From Tachypleus tridentatus (Eukaryota > Arthropoda > Merostomata > Xiphosura > Limulidae), in NCBI RefSeq assembly GCF_004210375.1, contig NC_134837.1, positions 19,105,586-19,169,585 on the forward strand: 64,000 nt of DNA, in the 5' to 3' direction. Numbering within the stretch: position 1 is the stretch's first letter; every line of letters starts with the position of its first letter. Under the pieces are notes generated by a model. The model did not search any database, was not told the origin of the DNA, and saw nothing but the letters and a program-made list of their open reading frames with translations. The position numbers and the translations under genes were made by a program. Below are positions 36,401 through 48,400 of this stretch, piece by piece.

Positions 36401-39400
36401 TGTTTATCACTTCAGGTTAGATCTCAAGCTTTGGAAACTTCTAGATGTCATACAATCATTAAATCATGTCAAAATTCCCTTTAGTGAAAAACATAAAAAA
36501 ATATCAAAATTATAGCCTGCAACATTGTTCCCTTCCTGTAAAGTGAAGTCCCTTGAACAATTTTAATACACAAATAAAATACTATGTTAAGCTTGAAATC
36601 CGCAATTAACGATAAAGTCATTTACTTACAATTAACAGAAATGTTTTATTTTGAAATAGATGTTATATTCATGATTTTGTTTGGGAAAAAAAAATGAAAT
36701 TTTGTTTATTTTACTTATTGTGTCTACTTTTCACTCACCAAATAATCTTTTGGTGGTTTTCATTTTCTAAAGGATGCCGATAGGATGACCCCTTGTTACT
36801 GAGAGAATTCCCTTTGGGTAGGTGTTCAAGAGAACCCACAGGTTGACTGTATGTGTGGTGATATTCTGGAAGTAGTCCCATCAAGAACCTTGGGCTGTTC
36901 AGAAGGTCATATTTCTTTCTGCTGGCATATTCTTTTCTGAAGCTATCTTGACACAAAGAACCTGAAGTTATTCAGTAAATTTACTTGCCAGTATATTTCT
37001 AGAAACAATCAAGATCAAGGAATGACCTTTGGCTTCGACTGTGTGGCCTTCTGAAATTTGTAATCCACGTCATTCATTCTCTTCACTACAACACATGGGT
37101 TTTTTTCAACACCTGTTTAACTTTAAGAGTTCATCCATATCTGCAGTGTATATTGTACAGTCATACCATATCAACAAGATAAAATCTCATCTTATTAGTA
37201 TTAACAGCATAGCAAGTTTCAAGTTTGTTACTAGCTGGTATAAGTCTTTCCCATATATGGCATCAGTGGTGTTCCTTAGATACTGTGTACTCTGTTCAAA
37301 ACTGCTGAATAATTATACTTTGTCCTCTGGACGTAAGTATAGAAGGTCCAATGGCACACTTAGTTCTCTCTCAAACATCAATGATGCTATTTCGTTTGCC
37401 TGTAGCTTCATGCAATACTGTTCATTAACTTGTAAGTAGCAGTGGAAGATCTTGACCCCACATTTTCTGAGCTTAATCTAAATAAACGGTTAACTGATTT
37501 GAAAGTGTACATTTCTATATTCACACAGTTCCATGAGAAGTTAGATGAAGGTCTGTTATTTTGGTCTTTATTATTCAGAAGATTTAACAATCTTCAATGA
37601 ACAATGAACAAGGCTGATTCAAAGTTCCGTAGACACTCTGAATGATTGAAAAAAAAATCATTGACATTTTTCTTGCTGGAGCTTCTGTTCCCTTATTAGA
37701 AACTCCATTTGCTTCTGGCCATTTAATGAAATAGTACATCACAACTGTGATGTTTTTATTCCCACTGTTACTATGTTAAATACGATCAAGTACATAAACT
37801 GCAACTATCAATGGTGCTTCAACATTGCTCTAGTTGCTGTGTTTTTGCTTTCAAGAATATTTTCACTCACAACAGTTCACACCAATACTCTACAGTCCCC
37901 TGATAACCCAATGGAAGTGCTCTTTCTTTAGTTTCTTCTGATGTCCAGCTCTTGGAAGATTGTGAAGATGATGGACTGTTTATGACTGTAGGAGTACCTA
38001 CTGTAGTCATTGTTTATGTTTGCAGGTATCTTCTCATTTCTGGCATAACAAGCCTTCTCGTTGGTGTAATGAAAATCCAGGATTTTCTTCTTCACTATTA
38101 TTGAACTGCTGAATAATTGGTTTCAAAGACATATCTTTTTTTCTGGACAACTCTTAGTTGAGAGTTGGATAAAAATAACATGGCTATCACTTGCAGTAGT
38201 CCTTTGTTCAAAAGGGCTTGCTGGCACTGGATATGACATATCTAATATATAAAACAAGCTACCTTTTGGTAATTATCTGTTAATTTGTGATATTTAGCAA
38301 CAAACAATGCAGTTATATTGTTGTCTTAAGTATGTATATAATACTTTGATCATTCACAAGGGCTGGCTTGAAGTAAAAATTTTTAAATGATTTTAATTTA
38401 CGCATACACTTAGTTTTAAAAGCATTCAAATTAGAGGTTTTCATGAAGATTTCAGTTTTTTATTATTATTTCAAACATCTTTCTTTTCCCAAATGCATTG
38501 TCATTAGACTTAACTGATGATGGTACTTGAAATTAATTTTTAGGTTTTAAACTTTGACATAAATGATAAAAATACCTTAAGCCTATTGTATCTCATAATG
38601 ACTGGTATGGGTATTAACACTTTTACCAATAAAGCATCTTAATCTGAAAATAACCTATGAAAGTCAAAATGTTGTTCTCTGCTTTATTAGAAAAAGTGTT
38701 CTGAGATACATTTTTACTTCAAGTGGGTTTCTTGCCATCAAGAATTACATTGGCCTATTGGTTTGGCATGTTTCATCTTCTGTAAACCATAATTTTTAGT
38801 TTTTATGACAATTTAAAAATTTCATCTGGTACATGGGTTAAATATTTCTTTGTGAAATCTTCCAGTTACCACTAACCCACTTAAAAAAGATAACTTCATG
38901 AAACAGTTAAATTAGGTAAACTTCAACAATTTCTGTGGGACATTAGGATACAAGGTTGGGGTAGTAAGATGTTAGTGAGACCTTGGAATACAATTGTCTA
39001 GAGTTATTACTGCCATTGGTAATGTGGGTTACATACATGGCCTTGAGATGAAGACATAATTATAACATATCTTAAACTTTAATAGATCTAATATATGTGT
39101 ATAAAAGCTAGTATCTCTTTCCTTTTGTTTTTTTGTTGTTGTGCATTAAAACGGCCTGGCATGGCCAAGCGCGTAAGGCGTGCGACTCGTAATCCGAGGG
39201 TCGCGGGTTCGCGCCCGAGTCGCGCTAAACATGCTCGCCCTCCCAGCCGTGGGGGAGTATAATGTGACGGTCAATCCCACTATTCATTGGTAAAAGAGTA
39301 GCCCAAGAGTTGGCGGTGAGTGGTGATGACTAGCTGCCTTCCCTCTAGTCTTACACTGCTAAATTAGGGACGGCTAGCACAGATAGCCCTCGAGTAGCTT

Positions 39401-42400
39401 TGTGCGAAATTCCAAAAACAATAATGCATTAAAAATTTGTTAAAATTAGAAGTCTCAAATTACAAAGAATTTAGTCATTAAAATAATGAGCTATTGATGT
39501 TGTACCTATAAAAAGTAATCAAAGAATTACTGTTTTTTTAAGAAACAAGTTGTAAGGTAAGAAAAAAAACTTTCATATTCATTGTAATTTAGGACTTTTT
39601 CTAAACATTTTTTTTTATTTTATCTTTGATCATTTCAACTATAATGGTTTGAATTAAAATTCTATCATTGGAAATGTCTTTCTGTATTTCTATATATTTG
39701 TAATAATGAAAATGTTAGGTCTTAAAAACATGCATTTTAATTTTGTGTAAATTTCAATACTTTATTACAACTTGTTGAAAAGGTGTAATGAAGATGAAAG
39801 GTGGCTGAGAGAAAAATTAAAAGGCATAATTAATTAAGCAGAAAGGTTTGAAGAGGAGAGGCACTTTATCTAGTGTTCCTTAAATTGAAGTAATAATAAA
39901 GTAATACAACTGTTTTAAGTTGTTAATAAAATAATCTGAAGTTTAATTAATTATGTAATTGTATCAAAACTTAATTCACTTGCTTCAGTCTGAAACTGTA
40001 AATAATGGTTGTAATTCTGCAATTTACGTATTATTTTATTTACTCTTGCTTCTATTTTGTTAGGAATCTTCCTCGAGCTATCTACATATCACTTCCTCTT
40101 GTAACTGTGGTGTATGTAATGACCAATGTGGCTTATTTTGCTGTACTTTCTCCACATGAAATCTTATCATCCAATGCTGTTGCAGTGGTAAGCCTTCATC
40201 CGTGTGTTTGTTACTTGTCAGGAAGCTATTCAGTCTATTTGATTTCTTCGTCAAATTTTATTGTACTTTAGAATAAAAAAAAAAAAAAACATTTTCACAC
40301 AATAATTTACACTTTTATTAGCAATATCTTCACGCAGGTATTCTTAATCATGGGAAATAAATTGTTATTATCGAATTCTTTACAAAACTCTAAATCTTGA
40401 GACTCGCAATGATTAAGTTACTTGAAAACTAAATGTAGAAATCAAAAACATCTGCCTATATTAAGAATAAAAATATATATAGCTTATATATTTTGTAATG
40501 TTTTTCTTTGCATGCAAGCAGTAATTATAAATAGATATTGTAAATATAGTTATATGCAGCAATTCCTGTTTCTTATGTATTCAAATATTTCAAAAAACAA
40601 AGTAGATATTATAATACTTTATTTATAAGCAGCTTATAGAGAATGTTATTCAGCCATTCCTTGTCACTCACTGCTTCACTTTTTTTCTTTTTTAATGTTC
40701 CATTTATTTCATAGACTTTTGGAGAGAGAATGCTAGGAGTGATGGCATGGGTCATGCCTGTCTCTGTAGCACTTTCAACTTTTGGGGGCTTGAATGGAGG
40801 AATTTTTGCATCATCAAGGTATGAATAGCTTTGTTTTTGGTAGTCACTTAAATCTGCAAATTTTAGTGTGATTTGTTTTTCTTACAGGTGACAAAACCTG
40901 AGTCAACTTGCATGAAAGTAACAATAAAAAAAACAAGGAATCTGTACTAACTATAATTTGATTATTAAAGTTGTAGGTGAAGGTATCTGTTCACTGATTG
41001 GCCCCTTGGTGTGGATTCCTGTACGTGGCGAGGGGACCTCTCAGGAAAGGTTCTGTTCTTTCAGTTTATCTTCTCTGGGATCTAAACATCCACCCACGTG
41101 TTTGCGTGCATGGTGGCCTTTTAAAGGATGGAGAGGATTCTGGTGATTGAGAAGTCCAAACCTAGCATGCCACTTTCGCCTTGAATTCCTATAAATGGGC
41201 AGCTTTTGGGTGGCCCCCATTGGGTCAATTGGCTGGTCCACTTGGGCTACAGTCAACCAAGTACCAGTGTTGGATGTTCTCAACAGGTGTTGTGGACATT
41301 GTATCTGATGCTGGTGTTTGAGTATAATGCTCATGAAACCCTGGTGTTGCTGCAGTGTCCTTGATTGACATTGCAGTGCATCCCCTTGTTGGGCTCCATG
41401 GTGGGTGGGGTCAGTGGGCACCAAAATATTCCTTTTTTTATTATGGATCATCCAAATAAAAACTTAAATAAAATAGTGAAAAAACAATCCATAGGTAAAT
41501 GGCCATCTCTTGAAGATTCTAAGCAGCAACCTTCAACATCTGTAACACCTGGTGCTCCTCATTGTCTTGTCCTATTTCTTTTTCAGACAAACCTTTAGGG
41601 CAAATGTTTCCCTTTTTCTTTCAGAAGGGACTAGAGGGACTTTCTGGCTCTTCAAAGTCAGTAAAGAAGCTTCTATCTAGTGAAATATTGGTGGAAACAT
41701 CCACATCTCAACACAGTGAATGCCTCTTGCATTCAAAGGCAATTGGGAATATACCTATTGAGGTTACACCTCATGCTACTTTGAATTCCTCACGAGTAGT
41801 TATTGTTGAGAGGGATTTGAAGAATATCCCAGAGTTGGAGATTCTCGCTCGTTTCTCTACCCAAGGAGTTTCTTCAGTGAGGCATATATCTACTCGTAAA
41901 GATGGATTTATGGTGCCGACCAATGTCCTGATTCTCACATTTACGTCACCACATCCACCTGCCACCATCAAGGCAGGTTATCTTAATTGCAGGGTACGGC
42001 CATACATTCCAAACCCTTTACAACTAGCATATCTTCTACCACCAATTCCAAAGTCATATGGGTCAAGATTCAAAAGGTCAGTGGGCAACATAACTCTGTC
42101 CCCCTCTTGATCTTGCTCTCTGATGGCCAGGAAGTAGGTGATACCCCGAGCATCTCCGATACTCTCGGTGAAAGCTTTTGCTGAGTATCTAGTACTTCTG
42201 CTTCTTCCTTCACCTTCTCAGCCATCAAGACTCAGGCAGAGTGATCTCCTCTTTCCTTTCAAGCTTATTTTCACTATGACTATAATTGTTCCTTTACACT
42301 GGTGGAACACAAACTGGCCCTTCATCGGTCAGACCTGATGATGTACAGTACGAAACACTGTGTCATCTATCTCCTGCTTCTCTTGCTGTTCTTCTGATTG

Positions 42401-45400
42401 TTTTTAACTGGATCTGGCAGGAGAATGTTTTTCCTGATGCTTGGTGCCAGGCTATTGTCCTACCTTTCTCTAAGCCGGGTAAGGATCCTGATATTCCTTC
42501 AAACTACCATCCAATTGCTTTAATGAGCTGTCTCTGTGAGACCTTAGAGAGGATGGTTAATGATCGTCTTGTTTGGTTCTAAGAACCAAACAACCTCCTC
42601 TCGCCAATCCAATGTGGGTTCCGACGACAGAGCTCCACCGTGGACCACTTGATTAGACTTGAAACATCAATCAGAGAAGCCTCTCTCAAACGACGTCTTA
42701 TATCAATATTCTTTGACATCGAGAAGGTTTATGATACAACATGGAGGTATGGCATTTTGTGAGACTTCCATATATATATGTGGGTTACGTGGCCATTTGC
42801 TCATTTGTATTAACATTTTTTAAATGGACAGGAAATTCCAAGTTTGTGTGGGTTTGACACTTTCCCATTTTTTTCTGCATGAACTTAGAGTCCCTCAGGG
42901 CTATGTTTTGAGTGTCTCACTTTTCAGTATAAAGATTAATGCCATCCCTGAACAACTCCCTCTCACTGTTTCAATTGGGTTCTATGTCGACGATTTTCAC
43001 ATCTCATGTCAGTCGTTGAACATGAGGTATATTGAGCTGCAGCTACAGACTGCCCTCAGTTGTTTACTGAAGTGGACCACAGCTAATGGTTTTAATTTTT
43101 CTCTCTCTCTAAAACTACTTGCATGCACTTTTGCTGCCATCAGGGTATTTACCCTGATCCTGAATTCCATGTCGGTGAAGTTGTGCTCCTTGTGGTCCCT
43201 GAGACAAAGTTCTTGGGGCTTATCTTTGACCATAAGCTGACCTTTATACTGCACATCAAGCAGTTATGGGTCAAGTGTACAAGAGCACTGAACATCCTCT
43301 ATGTCCTCTCTTCCACCACTTGTGGAGCGGATCAGTTTTCTCTGCTAAAGATATATCATGTTCTTATTCGATCGAAACTCGACTATGGACCACTGGTCCA
43401 TGGCTCTGCCAAAACCTCGGCCTTAAAGATCCTGAACCCCATTCATCATCAAGGACTTCGGGTCTACATTGGGGTTTTCTGCACTTCTTCAGTTCAGAGC
43501 TTATACATAATCTCATGAACCTTCTTTGCACCTCTTCCGTTTGCAACTGTCTTTACTATATGCTTCAAAATTTTGTTCCTTACCAAAGCATCCCACCTGT
43601 GGTTGTGTTTTCCTTCCTCAGTGGGCCAAACTTTTTCAGAACAGGCAGTCTGTCATTGCTCCTTTTGGCCTTCGTATCCAGGCGCAGTTGGATGAATTGG
43701 GTCTGTCCTTGGTATCCACTGGTCAGCCCATTCCACCATGGCTTCTTACAGTCTCCAAATGTGACCTATCTTTAAGTCATCTGAGAAAAGCAGGCACTCC
43801 CAATTGGAAATACTGTCTGTTTTTGGCTGAACATTTTTTGAACCATCTTTCCATTTATATTTATACAGATGGTTTGAAATCAGGTAACTGTGTGGGCTCT
43901 GTCATGGTGTGTTGTGGTTCAGTGGTTGCTCATAGAATCCCCTCTACAGCTTGTGTGTTCACTGCTGAACTGTATGCCATTTTTCTTGCCTTGGAACATA
44001 TAGAAGCTAAGCAGTACTCAAACTGCACTATTTATACTGACTCACTTAGTTCTCTACTGACCCTTGAATCACTTGATGTTAGTTCACACCCTGTTCTTGC
44101 CGATATTCAATACTGACTGTCCCATTTCTCTTTAACATCTATTTCTATCTAGTTTTTCTGGATACCTGGCCACATTGGTATTTGCTGGAATGTGTTCACC
44201 AACACCGCAGCTAATTCTATTTGCTCTGGCACTATCACCACTGTGCCTGTTTTATACATGATCTATGGTCCTGTATTCAAAGCTCGGCTCTGTGCCAGCT
44301 GGCAGTTAACTTGGAGTGAGTGATGTGAAAACAAGTTTTTCAATTTGGTTGTCTTGCTTCCATAAGAATCGGAAAGAGGAAGTTGTCTAACTAGACTACG
44401 CATTGGTCACAGTTTTTCAACTGATTGTTTTCTTTTATCTGGAACTGATGCCCAGTGTGTGGTATGTGTAACACTCAGGTCACAATAAGCCACATTTTAC
44501 TTTCTTGCTGTCGTTATGACTTTCAGTGATAGCACCATTTTAAACATGTTCTGTTCCAAGGTTTGTCCATAACGTTAGACAGTGTTATTGGTGATGGTGA
44601 TAATTTTGCCAGTAAATCTAACTGAAACCACTGTAATATTCTTTGAATGGACACTGTTAGAATGGTTTATTGTTGCATGATCATCTTTGAAAAACTTGTC
44701 CATAAAATTTGAAGTTTAGTATTGTGGGATGAACATGATCATTACAGTGTTAGGGAACATTAGAGGTTACTCATTCTTATAAAGGAATTAAAAGAGCTAA
44801 TATCTGCTGTTAAAACATTTCCTCATACCTTTACTTCATCTCCAACATCTTACATTATCAAAATGATGCAAGTCAAATACCTTATGGTTGTTTCCAAACA
44901 TATACGATTCATTAGATCATGTTTTTTATCATTTATAGTCCACCTCTGGGTTTTCAGTGTGGCTTTACTATTTTTTTTGGTTACATTATGACTGTTTTGT
45001 ACAATATCCTTTTTTATAGTATTGTTGGAAGTAAATGAAACCTGACAAATCTTGAAGAAATTTGACAGTTAGAACATAGTTTGAAGATTGTTGCACTTTA
45101 TATGCTTGTTTGGACATCTTTCATCCTTTGAATTGTCACCAGCAATTAACATCCTCAGTTTGATTTAGTGGCAGCCATATTCTGCTTTGAATGCCACTGT
45201 TGATAAATGCTGACAGGTGAATTTGAATAGACAATAAATAAAAGTGTTAACTATACTGCTGGTAATGGTCGTCTCTTTAAAAGTCAAACAGACATTTGCT
45301 GTCTTATGGAGTAACAATCATATTACTACATAATGATCACTCTTATGGAGTAACAATCATATTACTACATAATGATCACTCTTATGGAGTAACAATCATA

Positions 45401-48400
45401 TTACTACATAATGATCACTCATATGGAGTAACAATCATATTACTACATACTGATCACTCATATGGAGTAACAATCATATTACTACATAATGATCACTCTT
45501 ATGGAGTAACAATCATATTACTACATAATGATCACTCTTATGGAGTAACAATCATATTACTACATAATGATCACTCTTATGGAGTAACAATCATATTACT
45601 ACATAATGATCACTCATATGGAGTAACAATCATATTACTACATAATGATCACTCTTATGGAGTAACAATCATATTACTACATAATGATCACTCTTATGGA
45701 GTAACAATCATATTACTACATAATGATCACTCATATGGAGTAACAATCATATTACTACATACTGATCACTCATATGGAGTAACAATCATATTACTACATA
45801 ATGATCACTCTTATGGAGTAACAATCATATTACTACATAATGATCACTCATATGGAGTAACAATCATATTACTACATAATGATCACTCATTAAATATTTT
45901 ACTTTGAAATTCAGAGGAACTTATTCTTATCCATGGCATAACTTCACTTTTGTATCTATTGGACCCCAACAAGCACTTAACACATTAGAAGATCAAAGTA
46001 TTTTATACAAGAGTGTAAGTGTGAAGGCCTTATAATGGCCAATCATTGTAAGATAGAAATAAATATTCCCCCTATTTCTTATATTTATAATGGCTGATCA
46101 TATGACATACAAAACCAGTATTAAGTTGCAGCAGTGTAAATATGTTTTAATTAATGTGTAGAAAAAAAAATTATGTATATATTTGTTACAATAAAATTGT
46201 ATACTTTAATAACTTTCAGTGTACAAAATTTTTCTGCTTTGTTGAGTCTTGGCCTTGTCACTATTATAAAAATAAAAGTTTTTCTTTTCTGTAGATTTGT
46301 AATCTGGTATAACTTTTTTTGTAATGACTGTAAAGTAATACTTAATTATATTCAACATTTTATCAAATTACTCAGTAATTAGGGGTTTGGATGAAGTTCA
46401 ATATACATAGTTAATATTGTGAATGTGAGTTAATTTTGGTATTGATTGTAAAACTTCATAAACAACAGTTATTTAATCAATTTTTAAGTTTTTAACATTC
46501 TTGTTATATTGCAATGTTTTAAGTGTCTCTGTGGATAAGTTATATTTTTGGGTATAGATAATCTTTTCTTAATGATGCATATCATCTGAGGACTCAGAAG
46601 TAACTAATAACTACCAGTATCTTCCTTCTGAAGTTTAGAAATGGATTTCAGAAGTTATTAAACTTGATTTTGTTTTTATTCTGAATTGATAATTTAAAAT
46701 TGAAAAAAAACAGTATAATTTTGTTTTATATTTGTATTACTTTCAGGTTATTTTATGTTGGAGCTCGTGAAGGCCAACTTCCTGCTTTTTTGGCAATGAT
46801 TAACACTTCTTACTTTACCCCCATGTCAAGCTTGCTATTCTTAGTAAGTAGTTAAAACTGATTGTAACAGTTTTCTGTTATTAAGATTGTATGATGCAAG
46901 TTTATTGACAAACCAACAAAATTAATGCTAAATTTGTGGTAAGCCCAACTGTACCTAGTGGTTAATGTACCAAACTATGAATTCAAGGATACATATTTTG
47001 AATCTTGTTGCTATAAGATCACACTCTTTGTTTTGGGGCCATGCTGATTTTTGAGATTGATGGGGCTAATCCCAGTTTTTGATCAGGGTAGTCTCAGAGT
47101 TGGTGGTGGGTACTGTTAATTAGCCACTTTTCCTCTCATTCACTTCATATTCTCTTATATGGCTTTGGGCAAATATATTAAACAAACAGATCTGTTATTT
47201 GATTTTTTTCCTTTATGAGGAATATTTAATAGATTCAGTGAACTCTATGATAGACAATTTTGTTATATTCTTTTAGCAGTGCAATTTGTACTGTGTTAAA
47301 TGAAATAATAGGTGTTCATATCTTTTTATTTTCATTTTGAAACAATAAAAGTATCTTTTATTTTGTAGTATGTACATTAAAAAAGTCATTGTATTAAGAA
47401 ATTAAGTTCTTTATGTATATATATATATATATATATACATACAGTAAAATCTCACTTAGCACCACCCTCATATGAGCTGATTTGTTAGTTCTTGTCTCCT
47501 AGAGAGAAAAAGTAATGAAAACCCATAACACTCTGAACACTACTTTATCACAGTAATGGGGGTAGTGAACCAAATAATTTTTATTTGATAAAGTAATGCA
47601 ACAAGGAACATAATAAACAAAAAGTAAACAGTTTTTCTGCAACACGCTGCAAACCATTAAAACAACATCCATCTACATAATATTACTTCTGTAGAAAAAA
47701 GCATTCTATTAGGAAGTGATCTACAAGTCTCTGTATATGAAACAACATGGTATAATGCATCATTTGATAGATGAAAACCTGGCTTATCTATTGGTTATAA
47801 CTAACATAGTTATAAACTTGAGAGAACTACATGTATTGACAAATCCTGAAAGAGAGGATGTACAGTATCCAGAAATATAGTGCATTTTACATAGGCTTAC
47901 TACAAATTTGTATGAACTTCACCTGGTCATGTATTCATGTTAAATGTTAGTGATTATCCCTGATATTTCTAGTAAGTCTGCTGTGATTCTGTACTCACTG
48001 ACACCATAAACAACAACAGTTTTTCTTTTGTTGACTTTTTTTTTCCTTTTTTTTTCTCCCCATAAAACATAAACTAATTAGGTTTTTGAATTTTGCACAA
48101 AGCTATTTGAGGGCTATCTGCGCTAGCCGTCCGTAATTTAGCAGCGTGAGACTAGAGAGAAGGCAGCTAGTCATCACCAGCCACTGCCAACTCTTGGGCT
48201 ACTCTTTTACCAATGAATAGTGGGATTGACCATCACATTATAACACCCCGACGGCTGAAAAGATGAGCATGTTTGGTGCGACAGGAATTCAAACCCGCTA
48301 CTCTCGGATTATGAGTCGAGCGCCTAAACCTACCTGGCCATGCCGGGCCATAAACATAAACTATGGGGTTAATGTATGAAAGATTTGTGAATGCTAATAA

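Larger units (their letters stand above)
35921..40063 (+). other. Intron 4
   Basis: 4143 bp. Holds a decayed LTR-retrotransposon segment (about 36735-38080, minus strand), an HR element (38589-38752) and a SINE-A (39152-39424). The rest is AT-rich with nothing recognised. Confidence 0.8.
40819..46746 (+). other. Intron 6
   Basis: 5928 bp. Mostly filled by a LINE remnant (about 41360-44640) and the 39-bp minisatellite (45302-45886). 40819-41360 may be LINE 5' sequence; 44641-45301 and 45887-46746 hold nothing recognised. Confidence 0.8.

Noticed and set aside
37029-37439. 136-codon plus-strand open frame
   Set aside because: The opposite strand carries the integrase-like protein motif. The plus-strand frame is its shadow.
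40064-40271. Alternative C-terminus reading through the exon 5 donor
   Set aside because: A good GTAAGC donor and a matching acceptor with continuing homology in exon 6 explain the region. The read-through would end after TM7.
41041-41451. 136-codon minus-strand open frame
   Set aside because: No recognisable content; it lies opposite the presumed 5' part of the plus-strand LINE.
45296-45907. 203-codon open frame with a 13-residue repeat
   Set aside because: It is the 39-bp minisatellite read in its one stop-free frame. It begins at TTG, has no in-frame ATG and lies in intron 6.
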